A DNA stretch of 64,000 nucleotides from a virus. Under the pieces are notes generated by a model. That model ran no database searches, was not told the DNA's origin, and saw nothing but the letters and a program-made list of their open reading frames with translations. Below are positions 33,001 through 40,796 of this stretch, piece by piece. The stretch is from positions 59,032 through 123,031 of IMG/VR virus record IMGVR_UViG_3300037606_000123. One strand, written 5' to 3'. The translations under genes were made by a program, and so were the position numbers. Positions within the stretch are counted from its first letter, which is position 1. Every line of letters starts with the position of its first letter.

Positions 33001-34099
33001 ATGTTAATGGTAATGAATATGTATTATTATTATCTAATACTATATCTTGTTCTATTGTAAATATATTTGTTGCTAAATAAATATAACAATCAATAATTTG
33101 TACACCAACTGACGTATTTACAGTTATTGTATTTGTTAATTTATCAAGACCAATTATTGTATACTGTATTAAATTCGATAATAATAATGGCGTTGTCTTT
33201 ATTTGTGCTTGTATGGTATCACCAATTTTTAAAAATGATGGTATATATGGTATATTTATATTGGACACACCAGAACCACCAAAATCAACTACACCGTCAA
33301 CTAATTGTATATTAGTTGTTCTCAATTCTATATCAATTTTTAATTTGTCACCTATTGTTGGAGCAAACAATGCTGGTGATAATTTAATAAAATCTCTTGT
33401 ATAATCATTACAAACTGTATCTATAGTATAAATACCACTATTTTCAGAATTAGTAATATATGATATTTTTTTATTATTGTATATTTTTGCAGTTAATCCA
33501 GTTTCATTCCATAATGGTTCTGCTGGTAAACCTGTTAAACTTTGTTGCACCTCAATAATATTTACCGGTACAATCATTGCAGTTGTTGCTATAAATGGTG
33601 CTAATGTAATATTGTTTGTTGTATCTGTCCAAACTAATATTTTACCGTTTTGTACACCTAAAACCTTTCTAACTTGTAAGTTACCATTTATAGTGTTAAA
33701 ATCAGTGTTATGATAACCATTTAAACCAGTAATATAACACCACATACCCGGATAAAAATATTTTTCTATATTATCGGCATAAATCCATTTAGTATTATAA
33801 TTAGAATTTTCATTAACTAATTCAATATTATTTATAATTAATTCAGTTGCATCATATTTTGGATATGTTCTAAATCCATTCGTATTAAATACTTGAAATT
33901 TTTCTAAATGTGTTTGAAGTGAATTATTTGAACCTGGCACTTTTTCAAACATATAAATACCTTGTGTTTTATATGTATCTGTTGAATTTTTATCGAAATA
34001 TATTTTTCCATTCCACATGTTTAAATCAGAATCAAAATTTAAATTCATTGGATTACCTTCTTTATTGAAAAACAATAAGTCTTTTACTTGTAATGTCAT
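30056..34099 (-). CDS. Giant virion protein, probably baseplate/tail
   Basis: At 1347 residues this is the longest protein in the window. It is rich in Asn, Ile and Thr and in beta strands, without signal peptide or membrane spans. Residues about 1020-1200 contain a helical region (DISEKGIDWIFLNRKRKELIEIYPEIF, cut by eye) that reads like a baseplate wedge protein. Near the C-terminus, YNVGVFVYNNNKIWKC...PGFTVNWEIS resembles a chitin-binding type-3/carbohydrate module (Y-x-x-G-x-x-V...W). I infer a baseplate or fibre component with a carbohydrate-binding end. It is a single-gene transcript preceded by TTTAATATATATTTT. Confidence 0.6.
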   Translation of the reverse strand: MTLQVKDLLFFNKEGNPMNLNFDSDLNMWNGKIYFDKNSTDTYKTQGIYMFEKVPGSNNSLQTHLEKFQVFNTNGFRTYPKYDATELIINNIELVNENSNYNTKWIYADNIEKYFYPGMWCYITGLNGYHNTDFNTINGNLQVRKVLGVQNGKILVWTDTTNNITLAPFIATTAMIVPVNIIEVQQSLTGLPAEPLWNETGLTAKIYNNKKISYITNSENSGIYTIDTVCNDYTRDFIKLSPALFAPTIGDKLKIDIELRTTNIQLVDGVVDFGGSGVSNINIPYIPSFLKIGDTIQAQIKTTPLLLSNLIQYTIIGLDKLTNTITVNTSVGVQIIDCYIYLATNIFTIEQDIVLDNNNTYSLPLTYWTIVNKYKDELLNLPGGNRLEYITETDELHIISDYVETYTSINVNVINSSNIITNYPVLINQYTIYPLFVKEALTIEDNILSDSTLYNRNIIFNSIDAFGLNLRINGITYDVDFDTDINNTIGDFITVYSTVLASIGINISQTNTTVLGDTLNITCDYPNVPVFVELNFGDNTIFYVQYKDIEFNNIKSQLLLNINDNNYIVTFDTNDIITVTKWINTYQAILRTLGILVSNTANKIHFNLLDTEKILDIKYNIGYIPKSGDLSVYETNHTTNSIGSIISGNEIRCNAGVYNFLDYYSTGQKISISGAIKVPQNKSYNIISLDNEIISLSYQGAFWQQGLPVFDLNIISDYFIRFPKYGFSENDLECNINFTWKDTEINDFFFYDFTGNQLKPVSEFFPTYNGIMPLCGPDGEITLKLIDKPNTILNDVNNPVKQQTVFNEIKYKLPFTDDNVNAGIEPDPLQLFIGYNAEIEGWNKARVYMEMIENIKYDVTTNINLTDDLWVFNDNYLELQSPTTTFNFLFLGFNPGQIVQFIATDTNSDGLKIATMLNSGKKYMIKEVQMHKIIFNTDVLPETSVKVVASPIAPYYDISGNAIVSNRRFNLQLNIVPKVIAYFDVYGESESEDERHKINLNNKNLNILKLQDIYIFKDVDISEKGIDWIFLNRKRKELIEIYPEIFNNLSNYKSVIHAINFFGYNDLTFTEYFQNINPESSKFGQLLNMELLNILDKSIDGWEYSNLAYENLRNEGFRKTNLFSLNYKITDIDGNFINAYSLEEVKIKLLGLKKWLTENIIPFGTKILDINGKYVMPQNFNLKHETYMTKNFRVEEYASPVDFKVSGYLQPTTMGSNSYDISVEFFSAETIEWFEYVIRTFDVNVWDENLTYNVGVFVYNNNKIWKCISNTIVGNEPGFTVNWEISNLESLQNIQIARDYMYTAGSTSITINTNVDPHFTVEVYWHSGYATTHKTVKTYSVINGFFD

Positions 34100-34153
34100 A
34101 AAATATATATTAAAGAATTAAACTTTTGTATATAATCTTTATAAAATTATTAT

Positions 34154-34161
34154 TATATTTG
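34154..34161 (+). promoter_or_regulatory. Host-like promoter -7 element next to the start codon
   Basis: TATATTTG is followed by only 4 bases before the ATG of the dCMP deaminase gene. If the element is used as in Bacteroidetes, transcription would start at about the A of ATG, giving a leaderless message. Confidence 0.5.
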
Positions 34162-34165
34162 TAAT

Positions 34166-34630
34166 ATGAAATTAATAAATCACAAAACGTATTTAGAAAT
34201 GGCTGATAAGTTATCTAACATTTCAAAATGTGCAAAACATAAAGTTGGCGCTTTAATCGTTAAAGATGGTAGAATTGTTAGTAATGGTGTAAATGGTACA
34301 CCAAGTGGTTTTACTAATTGTTGTGATAAATTCCATGATAGTGATTTACATATTGAACCAAAACGTACGGAACATAGAGAGTGGGCAGAAATTTATGAAA
34401 TACATGCAGAGATGAATGCTATCTTGTTTGCAGGTAAAAAAGGGGTAAGATTAGAAAACGCTACACTTTATTGTAATTTAGAACCATGTTTTAATTGTTT
34501 AAAACATGCAATAACTGTAGGTATTAAAACAATATACTATTCTAAAAAACATAAATCAAATATAGAATCAGAAGAAGCACTTAATTTAATAAATAAATTA
34601 AACATAAAAATTATCCATATTGAAATTTGA
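34166..34630 (+). CDS. dCMP deaminase
   Basis: A zinc-dependent deaminase that converts dCMP to dUMP, feeding thymidylate synthase (encoded at 38317). The catalytic motif HAE is at residues 80-82 and the zinc ligands PCFNC at 107-111. An N-terminal GALIVKDGRIVSNGVNGTP strand is typical of the family. The 154-residue length is normal. It has a host-like promoter with a 4-base leader and is translationally coupled to the next gene through a TTGA overlap. It is probably an early gene. Confidence 0.92.
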   Translation: MKLINHKTYLEMADKLSNISKCAKHKVGALIVKDGRIVSNGVNGTPSGFTNCCDKFHDSDLHIEPKRTEHREWAEIYEIHAEMNAILFAGKKGVRLENATLYCNLEPCFNCLKHAITVGIKTIYYSKKHKSNIESEEALNLINKLNIKIIHIEI

Positions 34631-35151
34631 AAACATTACACATTAATTTTTGGGCCGGACCGGGCACAGGAAAATCAACAATTGCCGCAGCTATTTTTGC
34701 AAACTTAAAATGGTTAGATAAAGATTGTGAATTAATTAGTGAGTACGCTAAAGATATGGTTTGGGAAGAATCATTTAAAAAATTAACAAATCAGATTTAT
34801 ATTTTTAGTAAACAACACAAAAAACATTTTGTATTAGACGGTAAAGTTGATTATGTTATTACAGATTCAGCAATACCATTAACATGTATTTATGATAATG
34901 ATACAAAATATTTAAAAGAATTAGTATTATCAGAATTTAATAAGTTTAATAATTTAAACATTTTATTAAAACGCACAAAAAAATATAATACGAACGGACG
35001 GACACAAACCTTTGATGAAGCTATTAGTGTTGATAATAAGATACTAAACTTTATGAAAAATTGCCATATACCATATTATGAATTAGACGCAACACCCGAT
35101 TGTGTACAACAAATAATGGATATAATAAAAAATACCAAACCTATGATTTGA
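34627..35151 (+). CDS. P-loop kinase/ATPase (NadR/AAA_28-like)
   Basis: Walker A GPGTGKST is at residues 11-18 and a Walker B-like YVITDSAIPL near 78-87, as in small nucleoside or nicotinamide-riboside-type kinases common in phages. Start: there is no ATG before the Walker A, and TTG at 34627 overlaps the preceding stop as TTGA, giving MKTLHINFWAGPG, so this non-ATG start is well supported. The substrate is unknown; the neighbours suggest nucleotide or NAD metabolism. It is coupled to the downstream nuclease gene by a second TTGA overlap. Confidence 0.75.
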   Translation: MKTLHINFWAGPGTGKSTIAAAIFANLKWLDKDCELISEYAKDMVWEESFKKLTNQIYIFSKQHKKHFVLDGKVDYVITDSAIPLTCIYDNDTKYLKELVLSEFNKFNNLNILLKRTKKYNTNGRTQTFDEAISVDNKILNFMKNCHIPYYELDATPDCVQQIMDIIKNTKPMI

Positions 35152-35966
35152 ATAAAATTACAGTTGAAGAAATTCAAGAAAAATTAAAATATTTTGATGA
35201 TCCAAAATTTATTTTTAATGCAGAAGAACACGTTTATCGATATGATAATAAAAGAATATTTGGAGTTACATCATTTTTAGAAAGATTTATAAAACAATTT
35301 GATTCAGATTTTTGGTCAAAGAAAAAAGCAGAACAAGCTGGTATAACACAAGAAGAAATGTTAGCCCAATGGGATGCAAAACGAGATAGATCGTGTGATT
35401 TAGGACATTGTGTTCATGATTACATTGAAAAATTTTATATGGAAGGTTCTGAATTATTAACAGAAGATGTTGAAGCTAATGAAAGAATTGTAAAATTTCA
35501 TACAATATATGAAAGTAAATTAAAATCACTAACACCAATAGGTTCAGAAATTAGAGTATTTTCTAAAAAATGGGGTATAGCAGGAACATTAGATCAGTTA
35601 TATTTATATGAAGGATCAGTTATTATTGGTGACTGGAAAACAAATAAAGAAATTAAAACAGATAAATCATATTGTTTCAATAAATTATTACCACCATTTC
35701 AAAATTATAAAGATAATGAATTAAATAAATATTCATTACAAATATCTTTATATAGACTATTATTAGAAGAAGCTGGAATACATACCGATTATGGTTTTAT
35801 TTGTCATATTCCTGGAAAAGGCGATGCAGCTATTTATAAATTAAAAGATTTTAGAGCAGAATTAAAAACATATTTTAATCATATGTTTTTAAATGATATT
35901 GAATTAACAGATGCAATAGAATTAAAAAAATTAAGTAAAGAAATAAAATTATCAAAAGTTTGGTAA
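35148..35966 (+). CDS. PD-(D/E)xK exonuclease (RecB/Cas4-like)
   Basis: The core reads GIAGTLDQLYL ... VIIGDWKTNKEI ... YSLQISLYRLLLEEAG (residues about 145-225), giving the GxxD, DWKT and QxxxY motifs of the RecB/Cas4 nuclease family. Such proteins degrade or process single-stranded DNA ends. The frame is open from 35100, but the TTG at 35148 overlaps the upstream stop as TTGA, the same coupling used 520 bases earlier, so it is taken as the start. A conserved His (GHCVHDYIE) near residue 86 fits the N-terminal helical part of the family. Confidence 0.8.
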   Translation: MNKITVEEIQEKLKYFDDPKFIFNAEEHVYRYDNKRIFGVTSFLERFIKQFDSDFWSKKKAEQAGITQEEMLAQWDAKRDRSCDLGHCVHDYIEKFYMEGSELLTEDVEANERIVKFHTIYESKLKSLTPIGSEIRVFSKKWGIAGTLDQLYLYEGSVIIGDWKTNKEIKTDKSYCFNKLLPPFQNYKDNELNKYSLQISLYRLLLEEAGIHTDYGFICHIPGKGDAAIYKLKDFRAELKTYFNHMFLNDIELTDAIELKKLSKEIKLSKVW

Positions 35967-35973
35967 TTTTTAT

Positions 35974-35981
35974 TATATTTG
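35974..35981 (+). promoter_or_regulatory. Host-like promoter -7 element next to the start codon
   Basis: TATATTTG is again followed by exactly 4 bases before the ATG, the same spacing as at 34154. It may give a leaderless message. Confidence 0.5.
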
Positions 35982-35985
35982 TATT

Positions 35986-36561
35986 ATGAATAAAATTATA
36001 TTTGTTGAAGGTGCTCGCAACGTTGGAAAAACGTTTCTTTTAGATAAATTAGATAATGATTACATTATTTATAAATTTCCATTCAGTCAATATTTTAATG
36101 AATTACATACATACAATATTAATGAAGAAAAACAAAAATTAAATTCAGACCCAAAGTTATTCTTTTTAACTTTGGGTTATGATATTACAATACTTGATTT
36201 AGCATCCAAAGGACTTCTTAAACAAGATTTATTTGTAGATAGAGGTATTATATCAGATTTAGTATTTGGAATACAAGCAGGACGTATAAATAAAGAATTT
36301 GCTATTGTTGTATTAAAATGGATCATTGAAAATTATGGTGATGTTTTTAAAATATTATATATTACAGCAGATAATAAAACAGATGAACGCGCTAAAGATG
36401 ATTGGAATCATTATGATAAATCATTATCAAATGAAATATTTTTTAATTTAATAAAAGATATTAATGTTTTTCCATATTATTTTAATAACGATTTTAATAA
36501 TGAATCAATTATTAGATTTAAAAAATGTGTTTCTAATATAACAACGGATATTATTTTTTAA
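35986..36561 (+). CDS. Deoxynucleoside-monophosphate-kinase-like P-loop protein
   Basis: Walker A GARNVGKT is at residues 9-16, and FVDRGIISDLVFG near 83-95 resembles the DR(Y/G)xxS motif of thymidylate and deoxynucleoside kinases. The 191-residue length fits. It probably phosphorylates dNMPs in the same pathway as the dCMP deaminase and thymidylate synthase nearby. An invariant lid arginine region is hard to place (ADNKTDERAKDD near 146-157 is a candidate). It ends 2 bases from a convergent leader-bearing gene. Confidence 0.65.
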   Translation: MNKIIFVEGARNVGKTFLLDKLDNDYIIYKFPFSQYFNELHTYNINEEKQKLNSDPKLFFLTLGYDITILDLASKGLLKQDLFVDRGIISDLVFGIQAGRINKEFAIVVLKWIIENYGDVFKILYITADNKTDERAKDDWNHYDKSLSNEIFFNLIKDINVFPYYFNNDFNNESIIRFKKCVSNITTDIIF

Positions 36562-36563
36562 AA

Positions 36564-36944
36564 TTAATTACTAATCCATTTTTTACCATTCCAATATGAC
36601 CAATCAACATTACCTGGAACCCATTCCATATCAATTTCAATATTTAATTTATCAATATTATCATATTTTTTTACTACTGTATTAATAATCCAATCATTTA
36701 ATGCTTTTATATCAAAAGGATTTGAATCACCTAAAACTATTGCAAGTTTTAATTCTTTTTTATTATAATAAGTGTTTCCATATTCACCATTACACATTAA
36801 ATGTAATGCTTCCGCAAATTTTTGTAATCGTTTCATATCAATAATGCTATCAAAAGTAATAATATTATTTTCATTAATAGAATCTATTGATTCATAATGT
36901 GTTATTTTTTTATTATTTTTAAATTTATTAATAGTTGTTATCAT
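36564..36944 (-). CDS. Protein with candidate capsid-targeting leader (126 residues)
   Basis: It begins MITTINKFKNNKKITHYE|S. The leader matches the shared motif; the best (L/I)xE-like site is less clear than in other members (THYE|S, or INE at about residue 25). The rest (residues 40-126) includes LAIVLGDSNPFDIKALNDWI and a Trp-rich C-terminus (EWVPGNVDWSYWNGKKW). No family is recognised. It lies 4 bases after the deoxyribosyltransferase-Nudix gene on the same strand. Confidence 0.55.
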   Translation of the reverse strand: MITTINKFKNNKKITHYESIDSINENNIITFDSIIDMKRLQKFAEALHLMCNGEYGNTYYNKKELKLAIVLGDSNPFDIKALNDWIINTVVKKYDNIDKLNIEIDMEWVPGNVDWSYWNGKKWISN

Positions 36945-36948
36945 AATA

Positions 36949-38115
36949 TTATATATTATTTTTATTTAATACATACAAAATTTGACCGCTATTTGACCAA
37001 TCTAAATATTCTTCTGTAATAATATCACATGCTTTAAAAATATGTAATTCTGTACGTTCTGTATCTTCAATATTACCAAATATTTGATTTTCTTTTGTTT
37101 TTAAAATATCAAATTCCAAATCAGATAATTGATATGAATACAACCAATTTTTATGTGTTAATAAAGTAGAACAAATTTGTCGTTCACCTTCAAATATAAG
37201 TTTTTCTATGTTTGGTTGAAATCCAGTTTCTTCTTCTAACTCTTCTATTATTCTTTCTTTAGGATCAACACCAGGTTTAACACTTGATCCACCAGGTAAT
37301 TCATAAACTAACCCTTTTGTATTATTAACTGGTGATCTGAATTCAGAAACTAATATAATTTCTGATTTTAGGAAATTTTCAGTGTTTAAATGATATAAAA
37401 CACATGAACTAATATCAGGTCTTGAAAAAACAAATTCATTATTTTTATATCTATTTTCTGATTTGATAAATATGTTAACCCATAAACTGAATGCGAATAT
37501 TTTATTATTAGATGGGATTCTATATGTTTTTAAAACTTTAGCATCTGAAATCCAATTACCATTACTACGTAATTGCTTGTACCATGATTGAAATTGATCT
37601 AGTTGCCATATTTCTTGTGGTATAAATCTTTCACCATCTAATCTTGAATAATTATCTTGTATGTCTATAATATGTCTAATACCATTAGATAATTCATGAA
37701 ATGCTGGTACTTTTAATTCTTTGGCCCACCATTCTTGATAACGAACTTTATCAGCTGTTAATTCAGTAATTAAAACACATTTACCTGAATCTTTCCAATA
37801 ACCCCATTCATCGTTAGTTGTTAAACCATATAATTCTGTATCTAAATTTCTATTAATATAAAATATAATATTGTCTGCAATTTTTAAACATTTACTTTCC
37901 CATAATATTTGTGTTTGATAATTTAAATCTTCAAAGTTTCCATCTTTACCTTCTGGTATAAAAACAACACCATCATATTCTAAAATTTCTAAAATTTTAA
38001 TTGCTTTTTCTCTCCAACTTACACCTTTTTGACCAGGTCTTAAACTAGGACCAGCTAAAAATATAGATTTACTTATTTCATTTGGTATTGCTTCTTGAGC
38101 ATATATTAATTTCAT
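36949..38115 (-). CDS. Nucleoside deoxyribosyltransferase-like / Nudix fusion
   Basis: The N-terminal 150 residues match the nucleoside 2-deoxyribosyltransferase-like family: SIFLAGPSLR (17-26), SWREKAIKIL (33-42), FIPEG, QILWESKCLKIAD and GLTTNDEWGYW. That fold cleaves or transfers N-glycosidic bonds of (deoxy)nucleosides and nucleotides. The C-terminal half is a Nudix domain with GGSSVKPGVD...EELEEETGF; the usual Arg of REL is Glu, but three catalytic Glu positions remain. A central linker (residues about 155-240) joins them. A fused glycosidase plus pyrophosphatase could sanitise nucleotides or act on NAD/ADP-ribose-type metabolites; the substrate is inferred only. It sits in the nucleotide-metabolism block. 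Confidence 0.75.
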   Translation of the reverse strand: MKLIYAQEAIPNEISKSIFLAGPSLRPGQKGVSWREKAIKILEILEYDGVVFIPEGKDGNFEDLNYQTQILWESKCLKIADNIIFYINRNLDTELYGLTTNDEWGYWKDSGKCVLITELTADKVRYQEWWAKELKVPAFHELSNGIRHIIDIQDNYSRLDGERFIPQEIWQLDQFQSWYKQLRSNGNWISDAKVLKTYRIPSNNKIFAFSLWVNIFIKSENRYKNNEFVFSRPDISSCVLYHLNTENFLKSEIILVSEFRSPVNNTKGLVYELPGGSSVKPGVDPKERIIEELEEETGFQPNIEKLIFEGERQICSTLLTHKNWLYSYQLSDLEFDILKTKENQIFGNIEDTERTELHIFKACDIITEEYLDWSNSGQILYVLNKNNI

Positions 38116-38117
38116 AT

Positions 38118-38268
38118 TTATTTTAAAATTTTTATTTGATTTGTATTAAAAATTATTATTATTTTATAAACACCATCATCATAATAATTTGTTGTTACAT
38201 TATTTACAATAACAGAATCATATCCATCAGAAATTAATTTATTTTTAAATTTTAATAGATGTTATCAT
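38118..38268 (-). pseudogene. Frameshifted small gene with leader motif
   Basis: An ATG at 38268 reads MITSIKI-stop. In the +1 frame the text continues FKNKLISDGYDSVIVNN... to a stop at 38118, so the whole would be MITSI-[K/N]-FKNKL plus about 35 residues. The 151-base span is one base over a codon multiple. It may be a decayed leader gene, a frameshifted gene or an assembly error. Confidence 0.5.
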
Positions 38269-38316
38269 AATTTATTTTTTTAATAGATTTAATAATTTAT
38301 ATATTAAAAAAATAAA

Positions 38317-39159
38317 TTATATTGCCATTGGAACAGGTTTCATTTTACCATCGTGCTGGTAATTTAATAATTCAACATCAGAATATTGTAAATTACAAAT
38401 ATCTTCTAATGTATTTAATTCTTTATTAATTTTTAATGTTGGTAATGGATATGATTTTTTAGTTTTAAATTCATCATATTGTTCTAATCCATTTAAATAT
38501 AAATGTGTATCAGCTGATGTCATAACTAATTCACCCACTTCCATTTTTAAAGCGTGTGCTAAAAGATTTGTTAGTAAAGCATAACATTGCATATCATATG
38601 AAAAACCGTTCCATACATCTAAACTACGCATCAAAAATTGACAACTTAATTTATTATTTCTAACATAAAATGATGATATAATATGACATGGTGGTAATGC
38701 TGCTTCATGTAATCTTGCAGGATGCCATGCTGTCATAACCATTCTTCTATCTGTTGGATTATTTTTTAGTGTATTAAATATATTTTGTAATTGATCAACA
38801 CCATCAAAATTTCTCCATATTGCACCATAAGCATAACCAATATTACCAACTGGTAAATCAGTTAATCCTCTATTATCTAAAAATTCTCTACTTGTATTAC
38901 CTTTCCAAATATTTATATTATTATCTTCTAGCCATAACTTTGAATCAGATGAACCATTTAAAAACATCATTGTTTCGTAAAATGAAATTTTAAATGAGTG
39001 TTGTCTTTTAGTAAGAATCGGAAATCCTTCATGTAAATTTACTCTAATTTGTTGTGTAAATAATGATTTTGTGTTTATACCAGTTCTATTTTCCGATAAT
39101 TCACCATTTTTTAAAATATTATTTAATAATATCGTATACTGTTTGTCTAATTTATTCAT
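38317..39159 (-). CDS. thyA: Thymidylate synthase (ThyA)
   Basis: It methylates dUMP to dTMP with methylene-tetrahydrofolate. The conserved RTGINT...F, PILTKR, WHPARLHEAALPPCH with nucleophile Cys158, RSLDVWNG and the YxHDG-like end (LLNYQHDGKMKPVPMAI) are all present. The 280-residue length is usual. The ATG at 39159 is chosen, since an upstream extension would add an odd hydrophobic segment. It works with the dCMP deaminase (34166) and the dUTPase-like domain (47998) to supply dTTP for this AT-rich genome. Confidence 0.95.
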   Translation of the reverse strand: MNKLDKQYTILLNNILKNGELSENRTGINTKSLFTQQIRVNLHEGFPILTKRQHSFKISFYETMMFLNGSSDSKLWLEDNNINIWKGNTSREFLDNRGLTDLPVGNIGYAYGAIWRNFDGVDQLQNIFNTLKNNPTDRRMVMTAWHPARLHEAALPPCHIISSFYVRNNKLSCQFLMRSLDVWNGFSYDMQCYALLTNLLAHALKMEVGELVMTSADTHLYLNGLEQYDEFKTKKSYPLPTLKINKELNTLEDICNLQYSDVELLNYQHDGKMKPVPMAI

Positions 39160-39379
39160 AACTCTTATATAGTAAAAAATATATAATGTTTTAAATAATA
39201 AAACAAATAAATATATACTAATAATAATAATAAATTCTATGTAAACAAACCTACGAGATAGTATCAAATACGTAAATTTTTGATTAATATAATCAATATA
39301 ATATTAAAGATGGTATCAAAAATATTATAAAAAAAATAAATTATTATTAAAAAAAAAATAAAAAAAAACAAATTAATTT
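39160..39379. other. Divergent intergenic region
   Basis: 220 bases between thyA and a small plus-strand gene. It is AT-rich with poly-A runs and holds two imperfect direct copies of GAT(A/G)GTATCAAA (about 39258 and 39310). No gene is seen. It probably contains promoters for both directions. Confidence 0.35.
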
Positions 39380-39562
39380 ATGCAAGCAGAACTAATAAAA
39401 AACGAAAAGGTTTCAGATAGAGATATGGTACAATTTAGAGAAAATTTTGTAAAACATTACTGTATATCAAAAAATTGGGATAAATGTAATTTATCATTTG
39501 AACAAATTTTAGAAATTCGCTCACACCATGAATGGAAAACACCAGGTATGGTTCGTTCTTAA
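39380..39562 (+). CDS. Hypothetical small protein (60 residues)
   Basis: A compact protein with mixed charge, one Cys-rich patch (KHYCISKNWDKCNLS) and a C-terminal ILEIRSHHEWKTPG. It has its own terminator and a long AT-rich upstream region, so it appears to be a separate transcription unit. No family is recognised. Small single-gene units of this kind in phages are often host-takeover proteins, but that is only a guess. Confidence 0.5.
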   Translation: MQAELIKNEKVSDRDMVQFRENFVKHYCISKNWDKCNLSFEQILEIRSHHEWKTPGMVRS

Positions 39563-39587
39563 TTTATTCTTAATATTAATATTAACT

Positions 39588-39616
39588 AAATCCTAGAGAA
39601 ATCTAGGATTTTTTAT
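39588..39616. terminator. Intrinsic terminator between convergent genes
   Basis: AAATCCTAGA / TCTAGGATTT stem with a T-run, overlapping the 3' end of the gp47 gene on the other strand. Confidence 0.8.
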
Positions 39617-40710
39617 TTTTTATTTAATTCTAATAATGTATAACATTTTTCTATTGTTTCATTCATAGAATTTTTTAAATCTATTTCATTAAATAAATCA
39701 GTTTCATCACTTATTTTTAAATTATTTATCCATTCAAAACTTACATCTTTTATTGTTTTGTCTTTATTATAATTTGATATTTTTGTTGGTTTATTTTCTT
39801 TAATAATATCATTTATAAATTCTATATTTTGAATTTTGTGTTTATTAGTTATTTTATCTAAATCTAATCTAAGATGTGGTGTATTTAATAATAAATTATT
39901 ACTAACAGAAATATCAATAAAATTATTTGTTTTAATTTCTTCTTGTAATATTTTAAAATCTGATTCTTGTAAAATATTAATTTTTTTAAATTCTGGACTA
40001 AAATTATTTTCAATAAAAAAATCAGTTTTCTTTTTTGTATCATATACAAAAATACCTTTTTTATTTTCAACATCATTGCGGTCTAAATGATATGGTGAAC
40101 CTACAAATGTAAAATTATTTATTTCTTGTACAATATGAATATGTCCAGAATAAACTTTCCCATATCCAGCAAAATCGTCAATATCTAATATATTTCTATT
40201 TAATGGTCTTGTTGGATATAATTGTGTTCTACAACCATTTAAATCTGAATGACAAAATAATAAATCAGCACCTTTGTATTTTTCTAATATTTCTTTTTCA
40301 TTATCTTTACCATGGATCCATGGCATAATTACTATTGATAAACCGTCAATAGTGATTTTTTGTGGTTCTTCATAAACGAATACATTATTAATATTACGAA
40401 CAGTTGATACTGAATTAATATCCGGACTATTCATTAAATACATATCGTGATTACCTAATAATAAATGACATTCAATTATTTTTGATAAATCTTCAAACAA
40501 TTTAATTACAGTATCAATAGTTTTTAAATTAATACTTGTTCTATTATCAAATAAATCACCTAGAAAAAAAAACTTATCACCAGGTTTTGAATACTTAATT
40601 ATAGTTGGTATAAAAAATTCATAAAAATATGCTTTCATATTATTAAGCCATTTATCTGAATCTAAATTATATTTTCCAAAATGTGCATCTGATAGTAACC
40701 AAAATTTCAT
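39613..40710 (-). CDS. gp47-like recombination nuclease (SbcD/Mre11)
   Basis: A metallophosphoesterase that partners gp46 to resect DNA ends. All metal-site motifs are present: D8-x-H10, GDLFD (51-55), GNHD (86-89), FCHSD (153-157) and GHIH (189-192). The C-terminal part after 270 is the expected gp46-binding/capping region. At 365 residues it is close to T4 gp47. In T4, genes 46 and 47 are adjacent; here gp47 is about 26 kb away and on the opposite strand, with gp46 itself fractured. Confidence 0.9.
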   Translation of the reverse strand: MKFWLLSDAHFGKYNLDSDKWLNNMKAYFYEFFIPTIIKYSKPGDKFFFLGDLFDNRTSINLKTIDTVIKLFEDLSKIIECHLLLGNHDMYLMNSPDINSVSTVRNINNVFVYEEPQKITIDGLSIVIMPWIHGKDNEKEILEKYKGADLLFCHSDLNGCRTQLYPTRPLNRNILDIDDFAGYGKVYSGHIHIVQEINNFTFVGSPYHLDRNDVENKKGIFVYDTKKKTDFFIENNFSPEFKKINILQESDFKILQEEIKTNNFIDISVSNNLLLNTPHLRLDLDKITNKHKIQNIEFINDIIKENKPTKISNYNKDKTIKDVSFEWINNLKISDETDLFNEIDLKNSMNETIEKCYTLLELNKK

Positions 40711-40796
40711 ATGAATTATATAAATTATAAATAAAAAGTTTAATTATAATAAGACAATATAAAAATAATATATAATATAAATAATTATAAAATATT

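Noticed and set aside
33127-33713. Plus-strand small open frames opposite the giant virion gene
   Set aside because: They lie inside a 1347-residue minus-strand gene with continuous composition; no start signals or motifs.
39160-39267. Hydrophobic N-terminal extension of thymidylate synthase
   Set aside because: ThyA is cytosolic and the ATG at 39159 gives the standard length; the extension is intergenic AT-rich DNA.
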